Shown here: piece by piece, positions 1 through 9,900 of the stretch
How the letters are laid out: each line of letters begins with the position of its first letter
How positions within the stretch are numbered: the first letter of the stretch is position 1
Notes under the pieces: model-generated
The model's database searches: none
What the model was told of the DNA's origin: nothing
What the model saw: the letters and a program-made list of their open reading frames with translations, nothing else
Program-made: the position numbers and the translations under genes
DNA from: Rhodopirellula sp. SM50
Lineage (GTDB): Bacteria; Planctomycetota; Planctomycetia; Pirellulales; Pirellulaceae
Length of the DNA: 64,000 bases
Assembly (NCBI RefSeq): GCF_002289565.1
Contig: NZ_NTFY01000083.1
Span: 1 to 64,000 of the forward strand
Reading direction: 5' to 3'

Positions 1-746
1 CTGCAGCAGAGAGCCTAAGCAAGCATCAAGGCTACCTCTCTCTCGACAGACTGGCGAGCCTCTCAATCAAAGCAGCCGAGAGCCTGAGAATGCATAAGGG
101 AGGGCTGTCTATATGCCGCGTCTCGGTTTTAGAGGAATCTGGTCGAGAGGTGACTGAGACGCTCATGCAACACCCTTCGCTAGCGATCGAACCGCTTAGT
201 GGAGAAAGATTTGCCAATCTGTTACGCGCGAGGTTTCTTGAGTTCGATGAAGTTTGGGAGCTGGCAAAGATAGCAGAAGGCTACAGCAAGTTTCGGTACG
301 AAGAGAGGACATACGGCAACGAGTGGGAGGACTGCTTCAGATTTCTGCAAAGAGCGGCCGGTCGGACAATTTGGGAACTGAATGAATTCTTGTTGGTAGA
401 GAATGAATACCCAGAGTACACATTCTATTTTTGGGGGACGCCAGAAGAAGTTGAGGCACGCATCCTCGCTGGACTAAAGTCCTTATCCGACGAGGCGGCA
501 GGGTTTCTGAGTGAATATGAAGGTGCCCTGCCTCTGAACGGACTGACAAGCCTTTCTGACACGGCGGCAGAGTACGTCGCTAGACATGAGGGCCGACTGA
601 TTCTCGAAAGCTTAACGACTCTTTCGGACGCTGCGGCGAAGAGCCTCCATACACACGAAGGAGAGCTAGTAGTTGACTTAGACAAGCTCCCCGAAACCGC
701 AGCAGCGATCCTTCGCAAGCACCCGTCCTATGCCAACAAAGACTGA
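1..746 (+). CDS. LRR-like 'SLSDxAA' repeat protein, 5'-truncated by window edge
   Basis: The reading frame is open from base 3 to the TGA at 744-746, so the ATG at 90 is internal and the true start lies left of the window. Upstream of that ATG the frame still encodes the repeat (AAESLSKHQGYLSLDRLASL). Two repeat blocks are visible. The N-terminal one covers about the first 45 residues. The C-terminal one holds the pattern LxxLSDxAAxxLxxHEGxLxL about four times with a 21-23 residue period. A non-repetitive, aromatic and acidic stretch of about 80 residues separates them. Such leucine-rich-like repeats are abundant in planctomycetes and presumably form a solenoid for protein-protein contact, but no specific function can be given. 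No signal peptide can be judged because the N-terminus is missing. Confidence 0.75.
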   Translation, partial: AAESLSKHQGYLSLDRLASLSIKAAESLRMHKGGLSICRVSVLEESGREVTETLMQHPSLAIEPLSGERFANLLRARFLEFDEVWELAKIAEGYSKFRYEERTYGNEWEDCFRFLQRAAGRTIWELNEFLLVENEYPEYTFYFWGTPEEVEARILAGLKSLSDEAAGFLSEYEGALPLNGLTSLSDTAAEYVARHEGRLILESLTTLSDAAAKSLHTHEGELVVDLDKLPETAAAILRKHPSYANKD

Positions 747-1724
747 TGCTCAACTGCCGCCCCGTGCAAAAACTCCATGCGCACAAAATCCGAGGCAGTG
801 TGGATTGGATTGCTTCAGCAATATTTGACGGTCGATCATTGGCGCGGACGCAGAACGTCGTATTAAATCGGGAAGTGGGCCGCGATTGATTCGACGCGTG
901 CACACGCTGAACGGCAACTTGCTTATGGCGGCGGACCGAACGCTTTTTATCTACGAAGGGGCTATTGTCTAGCGGCGATTGGTTTTCCCGGCCGTGTTGC
1001 CGCAGCCGAATCGGATACCGAAATCTCCTTGCGAAATTCATAACCGGAAGGGATCGCGTTGCTTTCGTCGGAACCGGTCGTCGGTCGCTCAAACTGAGCG
1101 GTGACCGACGAACTGCGACAAAGAAAGCATAAGCGTGTTGCTTTTGCTGGAAGGATCAGAGCATGGCGCATGCCCAATTTGGGTATCTTTGGTTGAGGCA
1201 ACCAATATCGTTCGGTATCCGACTAGTTGAGGCAACGCGAAGCGGAACCAATTGTCGCCGAACACTGGTCGAATGAGTTACGTTTCCAGCGGTAGAGCGA
1301 ATGGCCAGCCTGGAATTCTAGACAAGAGATTGACCGGATGCTGCACACGTCATCGGCAAGATCCCGCCGTGGCGGTTGTCCCGAATCATGAACACGAAGG
1401 GATGGTCGGCCCTGAAAATTGGTGGTTCCGTCGGTTCTTGAACGGGAACCGCTGACGTGCGACAACTTCGAGCCAGACGAATTTTGCGTTTCGCAGTAAT
1501 TCTTCACGGCAAGTTCGAATTACTTTGATTATTCTCGATCGCTTTGCGCCCAGCTTCCTCGGCACGATTGCAGCCAAGACAAAAAAGCGAACATCAGCAA
1601 CATGCCGGAACACGAACGCATCGCTCACTCCTTATACAAGACGGTTGCTCAGTTTCAATTTTCCGCTTCCGCCAACAAGAAGAAAAACCGTCGAGGGAAC
1701 CCTGGAATGGTGAAGGAACCCGAA
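747..1724. other. Intergenic stretch without a supportable gene
   Basis: This region of nearly 1 kb has several short overlapping open frames on both strands (longest 170 codons, minus strand, overlapping the preceding gene). None has a ribosome-binding site, a recognisable motif or protein-like composition. An 11-bp direct repeat, GTTGAGGCAAC, occurs at 1192-1202 and 1226-1236. I see no transposase remnant, tRNA or clear terminator. It may be decayed sequence. Confidence 0.5.
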
Positions 1725-2345
1725 CTACGTATTTCTCAGTTCCGGGCAATTCTTCTCCAACCATGCCGCTGCCGACTCGGCATCGACGGTCCCGAAGGCT
1801 CGGCCTTCGATCTTCTGTTGTTTCTGCCGAATGCGACGAGACACCATCTGACTCTTGATGGCTTCGTCCTCGTTCATTCCCAACTTCGTCAGCACACTCT
1901 TGATCCAATCACCGGCGAAGACCTCTATCACAGCGTCTTCCAGCGAAAGGTGATGTGAAAACCGACAGCGGCAGGGTAACTCATCTGCGAACGCTTCGAG
2001 ACGATCATCCACAGATGGCAATGGATGCCGTTCTCCCACAATGACATCGATCATAGCTGACTCGTCGAGACTCAGGCTGGTGGCAAGGTCCGCATTCAAA
2101 TGGCTCGCTAGCACGGCCATGCACGGCACGCTCCAAGTCTGGTGGTTGGAAAGTTCTTCGAGCCGTGCAAGCACGTCGGGGAAATGTGCTACCAGCAGGA
2201 TGGCAACCGTCGCGGATCTTGACCGTTCCCCTGCTTCCGTTGCCAATCCAGCAAACTTGGCATCGGTCGTCATCCAGATGTGATCGGGGACAATTTCGAC
2301 GTTAGTTCGCTTTTTGCTTCCGAATAGGGCATCAAAGAGTCCCAT
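1725..2345 (-). CDS. Conserved-looking hypothetical protein, 206 aa
   Basis: I do not recognise this protein. The frame is open from 2396, but I chose the ATG at 2345 because GGAGAAG lies 5 nt upstream and the resulting N-terminus, MGLFDALFGSKK, looks natural. It is soluble, has no membrane segment, and is mixed alpha/beta in composition with an acidic middle and a lysine/glutamine-rich region near residues 165-180. It lies 56 bp downstream of the HAD phosphatase on the same strand, so the two are probably co-transcribed. It starts a minus-strand pair unrelated to the plus-strand defence operons to the right. Confidence 0.7.
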   Translation of the reverse strand: MGLFDALFGSKKRTNVEIVPDHIWMTTDAKFAGLATEAGERSRSATVAILLVAHFPDVLARLEELSNHQTWSVPCMAVLASHLNADLATSLSLDESAMIDVIVGERHPLPSVDDRLEAFADELPCRCRFSHHLSLEDAVIEVFAGDWIKSVLTKLGMNEDEAIKSQMVSRRIRQKQQKIEGRAFGTVDAESAAAWLEKNCPELRNT

Positions 2346-2401
2346 CAATGCTTCTCCGTCAGTTTCAGCACTTCGCATTCCCGTTTCGTGCGACAAGGTG
2401 G

Positions 2402-3157
2402 TCAGTGAACCAAGTGGTCGAGAATATCCAACACGCCCTCAACTTCTTCATGAGGCGAAACAAATGCGGCCGCCTTTTGAATTTCGGCTTCGGAATTCGC
2501 CGGGCATCCGAACCACGAAACTCGCTCGGCGATATACCGATCACCCATTGTATCCCCGATTCCTGCTGTACGTTCTGCCGCAATGCCGGTACCACTCAGC
2601 AACCGTGCGATGGCGGTTCCTTTGTTGACGTGCCCAAGATCACAATTGATATAGAGCCACGTCATCGAGACTCGAATCGGCCAGTTTCGTTTTTGAAACG
2701 CTTCGGCAATCGTCGGCACGATGGACCGGAGATACGCCGTATCGGGATGATACAAAGCCACCGACGCTGATTTTCCCGGCTGCTGAACCACATCACTCGC
2801 CTGAAAGAGCGACCGAAGAAGTTTCCGAGCCTCGTGAACGAATTCGAGATGTTCGTCGGTGATGGCCGGATCGCACTGGAATGAATTGTCTGCCGGTCGC
2901 CAGAGCCAGACGCCGTTTTCCCCGATACAAGGAATCAACGTGTTCTGGATGAGCCGACAGAGACACTCGACAAAGCCAATCGGCCTGCCACTGCAAAGCG
3001 TGACGACAGGCCGGTCACGATTTTGAATCGCAAGACGGTTGTGTTCGGCGATCTTCGACAGTCCCGAAATGTTGATTGGAGCGTGTGACTCAGGGGACAA
3101 GCAGCCGTCGATGTCACAAATGACAAGGTCATACTTCCCTGTTGTGCGAAACTGCAT
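2402..3157 (-). CDS. HAD-superfamily (Cof/SPP-like, IIB) phosphatase, 251 aa
   Basis: All four HAD motifs are visible. Motif I is the nucleophile region DIDGC, about 10 residues from the chosen start. Motif II is the serine in TLCSGRP. Motif III is the lysine in NKGTAIARLL. Motif IV is GIGDTMGDRYIAE. The long cap between motifs II and III fits type IIB enzymes (Cof, sucrose-phosphate or mannosyl-3-phosphoglycerate phosphatase relatives), so the likely substrate is a phosphorylated sugar or similar metabolite, not determinable here. The frame is open up to 3325, but the upstream residues are not protein-like. The ATG at 3157 has AGGAAG about 8 nt upstream and places motif I near the N-terminus, as usual for the family. 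It is probably co-transcribed with the 206-aa gene downstream. Confidence 0.85.
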   Translation of the reverse strand: MQFRTTGKYDLVICDIDGCLSPESHAPINISGLSKIAEHNRLAIQNRDRPVVTLCSGRPIGFVECLCRLIQNTLIPCIGENGVWLWRPADNSFQCDPAITDEHLEFVHEARKLLRSLFQASDVVQQPGKSASVALYHPDTAYLRSIVPTIAEAFQKRNWPIRVSMTWLYINCDLGHVNKGTAIARLLSGTGIAAERTAGIGDTMGDRYIAERVSWFGCPANSEAEIQKAAAFVSPHEEVEGVLDILDHLVH

Positions 3158-3321
3158 GATCGAGACTTCCTGAGGGACTCTGGTTCTGATTCGGACGTTT
3201 TCCGTAAGCACGATTCTGATCGACAACCACGGAATGAGAAATTGAACGAGAAAACCAATTACCCAAATCTCAGCCGTGCAGCAGTGAAAGTACGTGCCGT
3301 GCTCGATCCGTCCTGGTTCGA

Positions 3322-3636
3322 TCAACCCGTCCTCAACTGATCCGAGGCAAATGAATAGTAGGCTTCGTGGCAGTACGTCGCCTCGGCCGCTGTGCCACCT
3401 CGGATTTCGAGAACCTCAAAGTCCTCAAGTGCTGCCCGCCGCTTTCTTCACTCATCGGAATGCGGGCGAGAGTTCTCGACGGCAGTTTCGTAGACGGTCA
3501 CAGCCGCTTTCGCCATCAGATGCATGGTCTGGTGAGAAGGCAGCAGCGGCAATTTCTTGAGGCCCATTCAAATTATCACGCCGGCAATAGCATCCTCGAG
3601 TTCCGACTCGAGTTTGCGGACAACCTTCTGTTCCAT
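3322..3636 (-). pseudogene. Degenerate small ORF with two in-frame stops
   Basis: Read on the minus strand from the ATG at 3636 (preceded by AGGGAGAA), one frame gives 22 codons, then TGA, then 39 codons beginning MGLKKLPLLPSHQTMHLMAK, then TGA, then 41 codons without a start (beginning RKRRAALEDFEVLEI) and a final TGA at 3322. All three pieces share a frame and look protein-like, so the simplest reading is a small gene with two nonsense mutations. The alternative is one or two genuine mini-ORFs (3568-3636 and 3448-3567, the second ATG directly following the first TGA). I do not recognise a family with certainty. Confidence 0.4.
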
Positions 3637-3857
3637 CGATTAGTTCTCCCTGATGCAAAAGTGCTTCTGTGATTGCTCTGACTCGGTCCATTGTAGTGCC
3701 TCACGTTGTTTGCCGGCCAGCTGGTGGACACTGCCAACTCGGATAATTTTTCGACACAACACCGTCGCAGTCGCACCCGATAGAATCTCCGCTGCAGAGG
3801 TAGAAGCTGTTTGCGTTCAAATGTATACACAAACAAAAAACGGCGGATAATACGGAA

Positions 3858-3864
3858 AGAGGTG
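3858..3864 (+). promoter_or_regulatory. Shine-Dalgarno site supporting a TTG start
   Basis: AGAGGTG lies 5 nt before the TTG at 3870. No in-frame ATG with a comparable site exists nearby, so this site is the main reason for accepting TTG as the start of the 1028-aa protein. Confidence 0.6.
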
Positions 3865-3869
3865 CAACT

Positions 3870-6800
3870 TTGGAAGCTTTGCGGGAATCGCACGAACGGC
3901 TCGCTGAGTACTTTGAGATTCAACGACTGGTCGATCAAAACAGGGTTGCGCCTACCTACTTTGGGGACCATGGTCATGCGACCGACGAACGTGAGGCCCT
4001 GCGCGGGTTTGTTCGCCGCGGGCTTCAGTGCAAACCGCTCGACTCGTTCGATTGGTCGTCGGCCTATCTGCCCCTGCTCGTTTGTGCCGTCGAGGTTGGT
4101 TACGACTACCAAGGGAACGGTACGGATTTTTGGCCGAAGCTGTCAGAGAATCTTTGTCACACGTTTAGCGTCGATGATCGCGTCCGCCTGTCGACTTGGT
4201 TCGCAAAAACGAGTGCGCGTTTTGGCGGTGTGACGCCGGGTGACAGCGACTGGGAAAAGGCTTTTTGCCACATCGCCTGGCCGATCACGCATGCGGTGGC
4301 AGCGAAGGACATCCGCCGGCCGTTCGCGGATTGCCTGCGCCGTTTTCGACGTGATGTGACGAATGAGGCACTCAAAGACGAAACCATCGTTTCCGATCTG
4401 GCAAAGATTTCGACGCCGGTTGGATCGCGGCGTTTCCGAACTTGGATGGACCGGCCGGCTGTGGTTGCAGGAATCGTTCGCGATCTACTCGGCGGAATGC
4501 CGTTAGACGTTGCGGGACTGTTTTCAAAATCGTTCCGTGATCGGCTGATAGACGATCTCAGAAATGAACCGGAGATTCGTCGAGCAGTTCGCCAGGTCGA
4601 GGCGGGGCGAAAGACGAAGCCGAGGAACCTTGAAGAAAAGAGCGAAGCAACCAAGGCAGTTGAGGTTCGGTTTGGCGAGTTCTTCTTGCGGCAAGACGAG
4701 AACGGCGGTTTCGAGTTTTGTGGTGAGATGCCGGAATTGCCGAAGTCTGTACAGCGATCACTCAAGCCGATACGTGGTCGATGGAAGGTGCGACCTTGGG
4801 GGCACCCGGGTGCCAATCCGATTCCGTCTGACTGTTTGCGTTCAACCCGGGGGCATTTCTTGGTCAGCTTCAGCTACGTCGCACGAACCGATGCCGAAAC
4901 AACTTTCTTTACCGGCCTTGAAGAACTATCGCTTGACGATGACGCGAAAGGTTGGCTCGAAAGCGTCCGATTTCCGGTGGCGGAGATGCTGGCGTTTCCG
5001 TCGATGGATCCGAGCGACGATACTTCTCACTGCATTGGTTCGCGTACGCCACATCACGGAAAGATCTGGGTATTGGCACGACGGGGTGTCATTCAGTCGC
5101 GTCGGTCCGAAGAGGATGATTCACATTGCCGTCATGTTGGTGACGTCGATGGCGGCGAGATCTACGAATTTGAGGCGGACAACGCGGAAGTGCGCCAGTG
5201 GTTGGGTTGGCCGCCTGCGAGTGTTGCGTCGGAAAAAGCTGAGGCGTCCTTCTCTTGGCTTCGACCTTCGCCCGTGTCAATCGACTCCAAGAATCAGCCG
5301 GTCTACACAACGGATGACGAGATCGGTGTTTCGGTGATCGGAGACGATCCGGTCCAGGTGGTCTTGCGTCGAGGACAAACCGAGCTGGCTCGAGAATTGG
5401 TGTCATCGGTCGCAACAGTATCAATCGAGTCCAAGGGATCCTACGAACTGGTTGTCCTTCGTGGAGACCAAGAGCTTGAATCGTTTTCGTTTGTCATCAT
5501 CGATGAAAAGGGCGACGGTTTTATTGAGCCAGACCCCGAAACGCCGTGGCATGCGATTGCCTCGCACGTCGATGCCGGCGAGACGAACCTGTCCCGAAAA
5601 GACTTGTTTAACCGCCGTCTGAACCTTGACATCATCGGCGACCGTGGCATTGAGAATCTCAGTGCCAGGCTGACCGTGTCACCGGGTGACGCTTCGGTCA
5701 CGGTTCGGCTAGATCGTATTCCGACGCGTCTCGCCGCGAATCATCCAGTTTGGGACGAACTTTCACGGCAGTTGCCGACCGCGATCCTGAAGTCGCCTTG
5801 CGATCTTTCGCTGAACGTCGAAATTGAAGGGCTTTCGCACGACACATGGCTGCTTGAAGCGGAACTGCAGGAGCTTTGGTGGGACGACGACGAAAACGAT
5901 ATGCCGATCGCCGTCAGCGACGACGGGCCATTTGAAGTTCGACGATATTGCGTCATCAATGGCACTTGCATTGACGAGCCAACGGAGGGCGATCCGTTCA
6001 TTTCTATCGCGTTGGACCGGGACGGAAATGAGTTGCACTTCGATGCCCGCGTCGGCGTTGTTGGCGATTCGCGGTTGCAGCGGCAGCTTTCGCCGCCGAA
6101 GCGGTTTCTACGGCAGATGGATGATGTTGGCGACAACTTGGGTCTGCGATCCATCACCCAACGATATTTGCAGCTTTCATCCGCAACCAGCTCGTCGCTA
6201 ACGGCAGAATTCAATCGCGTCGGGGCTGCCCAATCAATTCGGGCCTGGATTCTGCACAGTGTTTGCGGCCCTAACTGGATTCACAAGCAACGCGAACTGT
6301 CGAAGATCGAATCTGCAAATCCCATTGCGATTTGGTGGGAGTGTCAAATGGAATTCGCTTCCTTGATTCTGCCCGAATTGGAAGACGGTGAAACGAGGGC
6401 ACTACCGGACAAGCTGGAAGCAGGCTTTTTCGACAAATTTTCGATCGCGTTGCCTGATCTTTGGTGGGACTGCCACGAAACGACCCCAAGCTTCTCTGAA
6501 ACAGACTCCATTAATTCGGTCCTGCATGAAATGCTCAGCGACAACGATCTCTACATTGACGAAGACTACTTACCCAAGTCCATCAGTCGGGCAACCGAGT
6601 TGCTCTGCGGAGGCGAACTCGCTGAGTTGTTGATACCCGCGACGGCAGGCGACAACCTTATGAAATGGCCGATTGCAGAGCGTACCATTACCGAATTAGC
6701 GGAAATGCTCTTTGCTTGGGTACGCGAAACGTTGCCCAGAGGGCGTGGCAGACAGACTTGGAGCGAGGAAGAATTATGCGACTATCTGAATTTACTGCTC

Positions 6801-6956
6801 TATCCCGAACGCTTGCGTCAACGTCCGTGGCAGTCTGTCCTCGAAAAATTGCTGCAGGACAGATCCGTTGCCAGAAGTGGTGCATTCATTGCATGGCGGG
6901 TCGGTCAGGCCGCACGCATGCAAATGTTTTGTGAATCTCGCCGGGGGGGCAACTGA
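3870..6956 (+). CDS. Unknown 1028-aa protein, first gene of helicase operon
   Basis: I do not recognise this protein. It begins at TTG 3870 and ends one base into the next gene's ATG (TGATG). Residues 1-240 are mostly helical, with paired aromatic and arginine-rich segments (for example around WFAKTSARFGG and WPITHAV). A charged linker follows near 240-260. Residues about 440-560 look beta-rich, like an immunoglobulin-type or other sandwich domain. The C-terminal 300 residues are again helical. No Walker motif, nuclease signature or membrane segment is visible. The strict coupling to a SNF2 helicase and a giant DEAH helicase suggests a structural, target-recognition or effector subunit of a helicase-based defence complex. 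That role is inferred from context only. Confidence 0.8.
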   Translation: MEALRESHERLAEYFEIQRLVDQNRVAPTYFGDHGHATDEREALRGFVRRGLQCKPLDSFDWSSAYLPLLVCAVEVGYDYQGNGTDFWPKLSENLCHTFSVDDRVRLSTWFAKTSARFGGVTPGDSDWEKAFCHIAWPITHAVAAKDIRRPFADCLRRFRRDVTNEALKDETIVSDLAKISTPVGSRRFRTWMDRPAVVAGIVRDLLGGMPLDVAGLFSKSFRDRLIDDLRNEPEIRRAVRQVEAGRKTKPRNLEEKSEATKAVEVRFGEFFLRQDENGGFEFCGEMPELPKSVQRSLKPIRGRWKVRPWGHPGANPIPSDCLRSTRGHFLVSFSYVARTDAETTFFTGLEELSLDDDAKGWLESVRFPVAEMLAFPSMDPSDDTSHCIGSRTPHHGKIWVLARRGVIQSRRSEEDDSHCRHVGDVDGGEIYEFEADNAEVRQWLGWPPASVASEKAEASFSWLRPSPVSIDSKNQPVYTTDDEIGVSVIGDDPVQVVLRRGQTELARELVSSVATVSIESKGSYELVVLRGDQELESFSFVIIDEKGDGFIEPDPETPWHAIASHVDAGETNLSRKDLFNRRLNLDIIGDRGIENLSARLTVSPGDASVTVRLDRIPTRLAANHPVWDELSRQLPTAILKSPCDLSLNVEIEGLSHDTWLLEAELQELWWDDDENDMPIAVSDDGPFEVRRYCVINGTCIDEPTEGDPFISIALDRDGNELHFDARVGVVGDSRLQRQLSPPKRFLRQMDDVGDNLGLRSITQRYLQLSSATSSSLTAEFNRVGAAQSIRAWILHSVCGPNWIHKQRELSKIESANPIAIWWECQMEFASLILPELEDGETRALPDKLEAGFFDKFSIALPDLWWDCHETTPSFSETDSINSVLHEMLSDNDLYIDEDYLPKSISRATELLCGGELAELLIPATAGDNLMKWPIAERTITELAEMLFAWVRETLPRGRGRQTWSEEELCDYLNLLLYPERLRQRPWQSVLEKLLQDRSVARSGAFIAWRVGQAARMQMFCESRRGGN

Positions 6957-9900
6957 TGGCGGCAATTGACGAATACCAAGTCATGATGCACGGCGTGCAA
7001 GCGGTCAGACGGTACGTCGAAGGACTCGCCTGTCCGATTAGCGGGGCATCAGGCGTCCGCGCCCGGTTCTATCCGCATCAAGTCCAGAACGTTCGCCGTA
7101 TTCTGTCTTCGACCCAGATCCGATTTTTGATCGCCGATGAAGTGGGGATGGGAAAGACCGTGCAAGCTTTGATGGTCGCTCATGCCATGAGGCATCAAGC
7201 CGGTCGGCTCCGCGTGAAAGTGGTCGTCAGCAACAGCGAACTGAAAAGCCAATGGGTCAAAGAATTCTGCCGCATCGACAAAGAAATCAAAGAGAAGGAT
7301 GGCATAGCGTGGATTGAAAATGGAAGCAACAAGGAAGATTTTTGTAGCGTAATGGATGAGTCTGAATTGCCGCCCTACGCGGCATCGCTAGATACGCTCT
7401 CGATGGATTTATTGATCATCGACGAACCGCAGGACTTGAATGTTGACACGCTTCGCTATCTCTCGGATCGTGCAGCTGATTTCCCGGCGGTTTTGCTTTT
7501 GACGGCGACGCCAAACTTCAGAGACCTGCGGCGGTTCTGCGAGTTGTTGCAGATTCTTGAGCCCGAGCGAATGGAGTATTGTCGGCGTCAAGTCTTTAGC
7601 GAGGTCGCGGGAACAACGTCGGGTGACGACGGAGAGTCCGAAGCTCCGAGGCGATCGCGATTGCGGGATCTTGACCAGGAATCGTTGCAAAAGGTGTTTG
7701 ATCTGTTCGAGCGGCTGTCGCTTGAAGACGGTGATCAGCAAGACCTGATCGACGAAGCGGGTGATTCGGGGCTAGCTGACATGCCCCAGTACCAAATTGA
7801 TCGGATCCTGTTCGATTCTAAATCAACGTATCGTCGCATCTTACTTAGTTCACGGGAGGATTACCCGGAACATTTGCCTCGGCGTCGATTGAATTCGATG
7901 ACGATTGAACCCACGACGATCGAATGCCAGCGGTTGGAATTCGCACGCCGTGCGACCCATTCCGATACAGTGCTAACGGCGGTTGAGGGAAGATCGCTAT
8001 TACAACGCACCTGTGTTGGCGGTCAGTCTGCGGCGGCATTCGCCCGCTACCTTGCTGGCCGCGATGACGATAGGCGGATGGTCATGTCTCCCATGCTTGA
8101 TTTTGTCAAGAAAGAGCAAGCGGACTGCCGACTCGATGCGCTCGTCGATTGGTTCAGCGAATTCTGGCAAAAAGACCCGACTCGCAAAGCCGTTATTTGC
8201 GCTGGCGACGACGCAACCGTTCGTGAGTTAGTCGACGAGCTTTCTTGGCGATTACCTGAGGTCGGTTTGCGGCGAAATCGTATGCCGCTGAAGATGGTTA
8301 AGGCTGAGAGTACGTCCGTCGGTGGCAGCGATCTGCGTGGGTTAAGCGGGGTCGATGCGCAAAAGTGGCGACAATCAGCCGAGTCCACGGTGGAGCCGTA
8401 CTCCATGGGCAAATCGCAGTTGTTGATTGCATCAGACGAGTATGGACAGGCGATCAATCTGCAGTGCTCCGACGCTTTAATTTTCTATTCGCTGCCGTGG
8501 CGAGCCGACATGTTGAATCAATGGATCGGCCGAGTAGATCGGCTGGGACGCGATCGTGTTGATCCTGACAAACGATTTAGCCCGGTCAAAGATGTCAAGA
8601 TTCTATTGCTCCACCGTCCGGGTGATCCAACTGAAAATATCGAGGCTGTCTTTTCACAGTACGACATTTTTCGTCGGTCGTTGCAACTCGATCCAGCATT
8701 GGTCGGCGAAATTTCCAATCGAATCGATGAAGCAATCGCGACGAAACACGCCACTGATTCGCGCGTAATTAAATCCACTGATACGGACAACAGAAGTCGA
8801 GTCAACTCAGGAAGATGGACACCCGAGAACGCTGAGGCGTTGTTTGATCTTGTTGCTCATGCTAAGCCGATGGCTCCCGTGCTCACGCACTGCGAGTACG
8901 ACGCTTACGTTTCATCGAACGAGGAATCAGCTTTTGCGAAGTGGCTTCAGCAGCTCTGCGATCACGGGATGTTGTCGAAGAAGAAGGTTTCCAAACGATT
9001 CCGTGGTGAAGGCAAGCGACGCACTTTCTTTACGATGACACAAATGCACTGCAAGGGGCCAAAGATTCCTCGATTAGAAGAGCGCGATACGACGTTCCCA
9101 GCATTTATTCTCGCCCGACCACACGTACTCAATCCACCGCGGCTGGAAGTCACAACGGGAGCGACACAAGAAGGTGAGCCTCGCAAATCGCGCCTGCACT
9201 TTCTTGGCCATGGTGGAATGCTTCATAGCCAACTGATCAATACTTACGCGGACGCTGGGAAAACCCAGGAACCCATCGGATTTTCAATTGCGTCCCTCGG
9301 CAAGCGGTTCTACCCCAACGGGCATTCGCTGGAGCCAGGTCGCTATCTTTGCGGCGTCGGACACGTCGACTCCGGATGGATTTACGATCACGTCTCCCCG
9401 CCATCGCCGATCGACGATTCCCCTGTATCAAAAGCAATTGAACGGGCATTGCGACTGATTGCGGCACACCGAGAAGCGGGTCTGAGGGCGGACCAACGCT
9501 TTGTCCGTGGGATAGCTTCAGCTCGACTTTGCGTCAGAGCATCGGTCGAGATCGACGGAAAGTACCACCCGTGCGATGGTGGTGATCTTCTTACGCCTCA
9601 CTGGACATCGCAGGTAATGCCGAACGTTCAACGGGTTGGGATTCCTGAGAAGTTGCGAGACAATCTCCCCGTGCAGTACAAGGTCGCGATTGCCAGTGAG
9701 ATGGAACAACATTGGGGACAGAGCCATCAACAGATTGAAGTGCAATTTATCGAGCGGATTCAGTGCATCCAGCTCGAAACCGCTGAGCGAATGAGGCTTT
9801 TGAACCACATGCTCGACGATGTGCGCACCCAAATGGAAGAACGGATTACGAATCCGTCCGAGTCTAACCAGCAATGGATTCAATTGCGGCTTCGACCTCG

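Noticed and set aside
580-1092. 170-codon minus-strand frame at the left end
   Set aside because: Arg/Ser-rich, low-complexity composition, overlaps the repeat protein and has no ribosome-binding site; judged a chance frame.
3294-3672. Two overlapping plus-strand frames (88 and 101 codons)
   Set aside because: They are complementary to the degenerate minus-strand ORF, whose segments look more protein-like.
3810-3869. Possible promoter (TTGCGT, GGATAAT) before the helicase operon
   Set aside because: Spacing between the boxes is not credible, and planctomycete promoters are poorly defined by eye.
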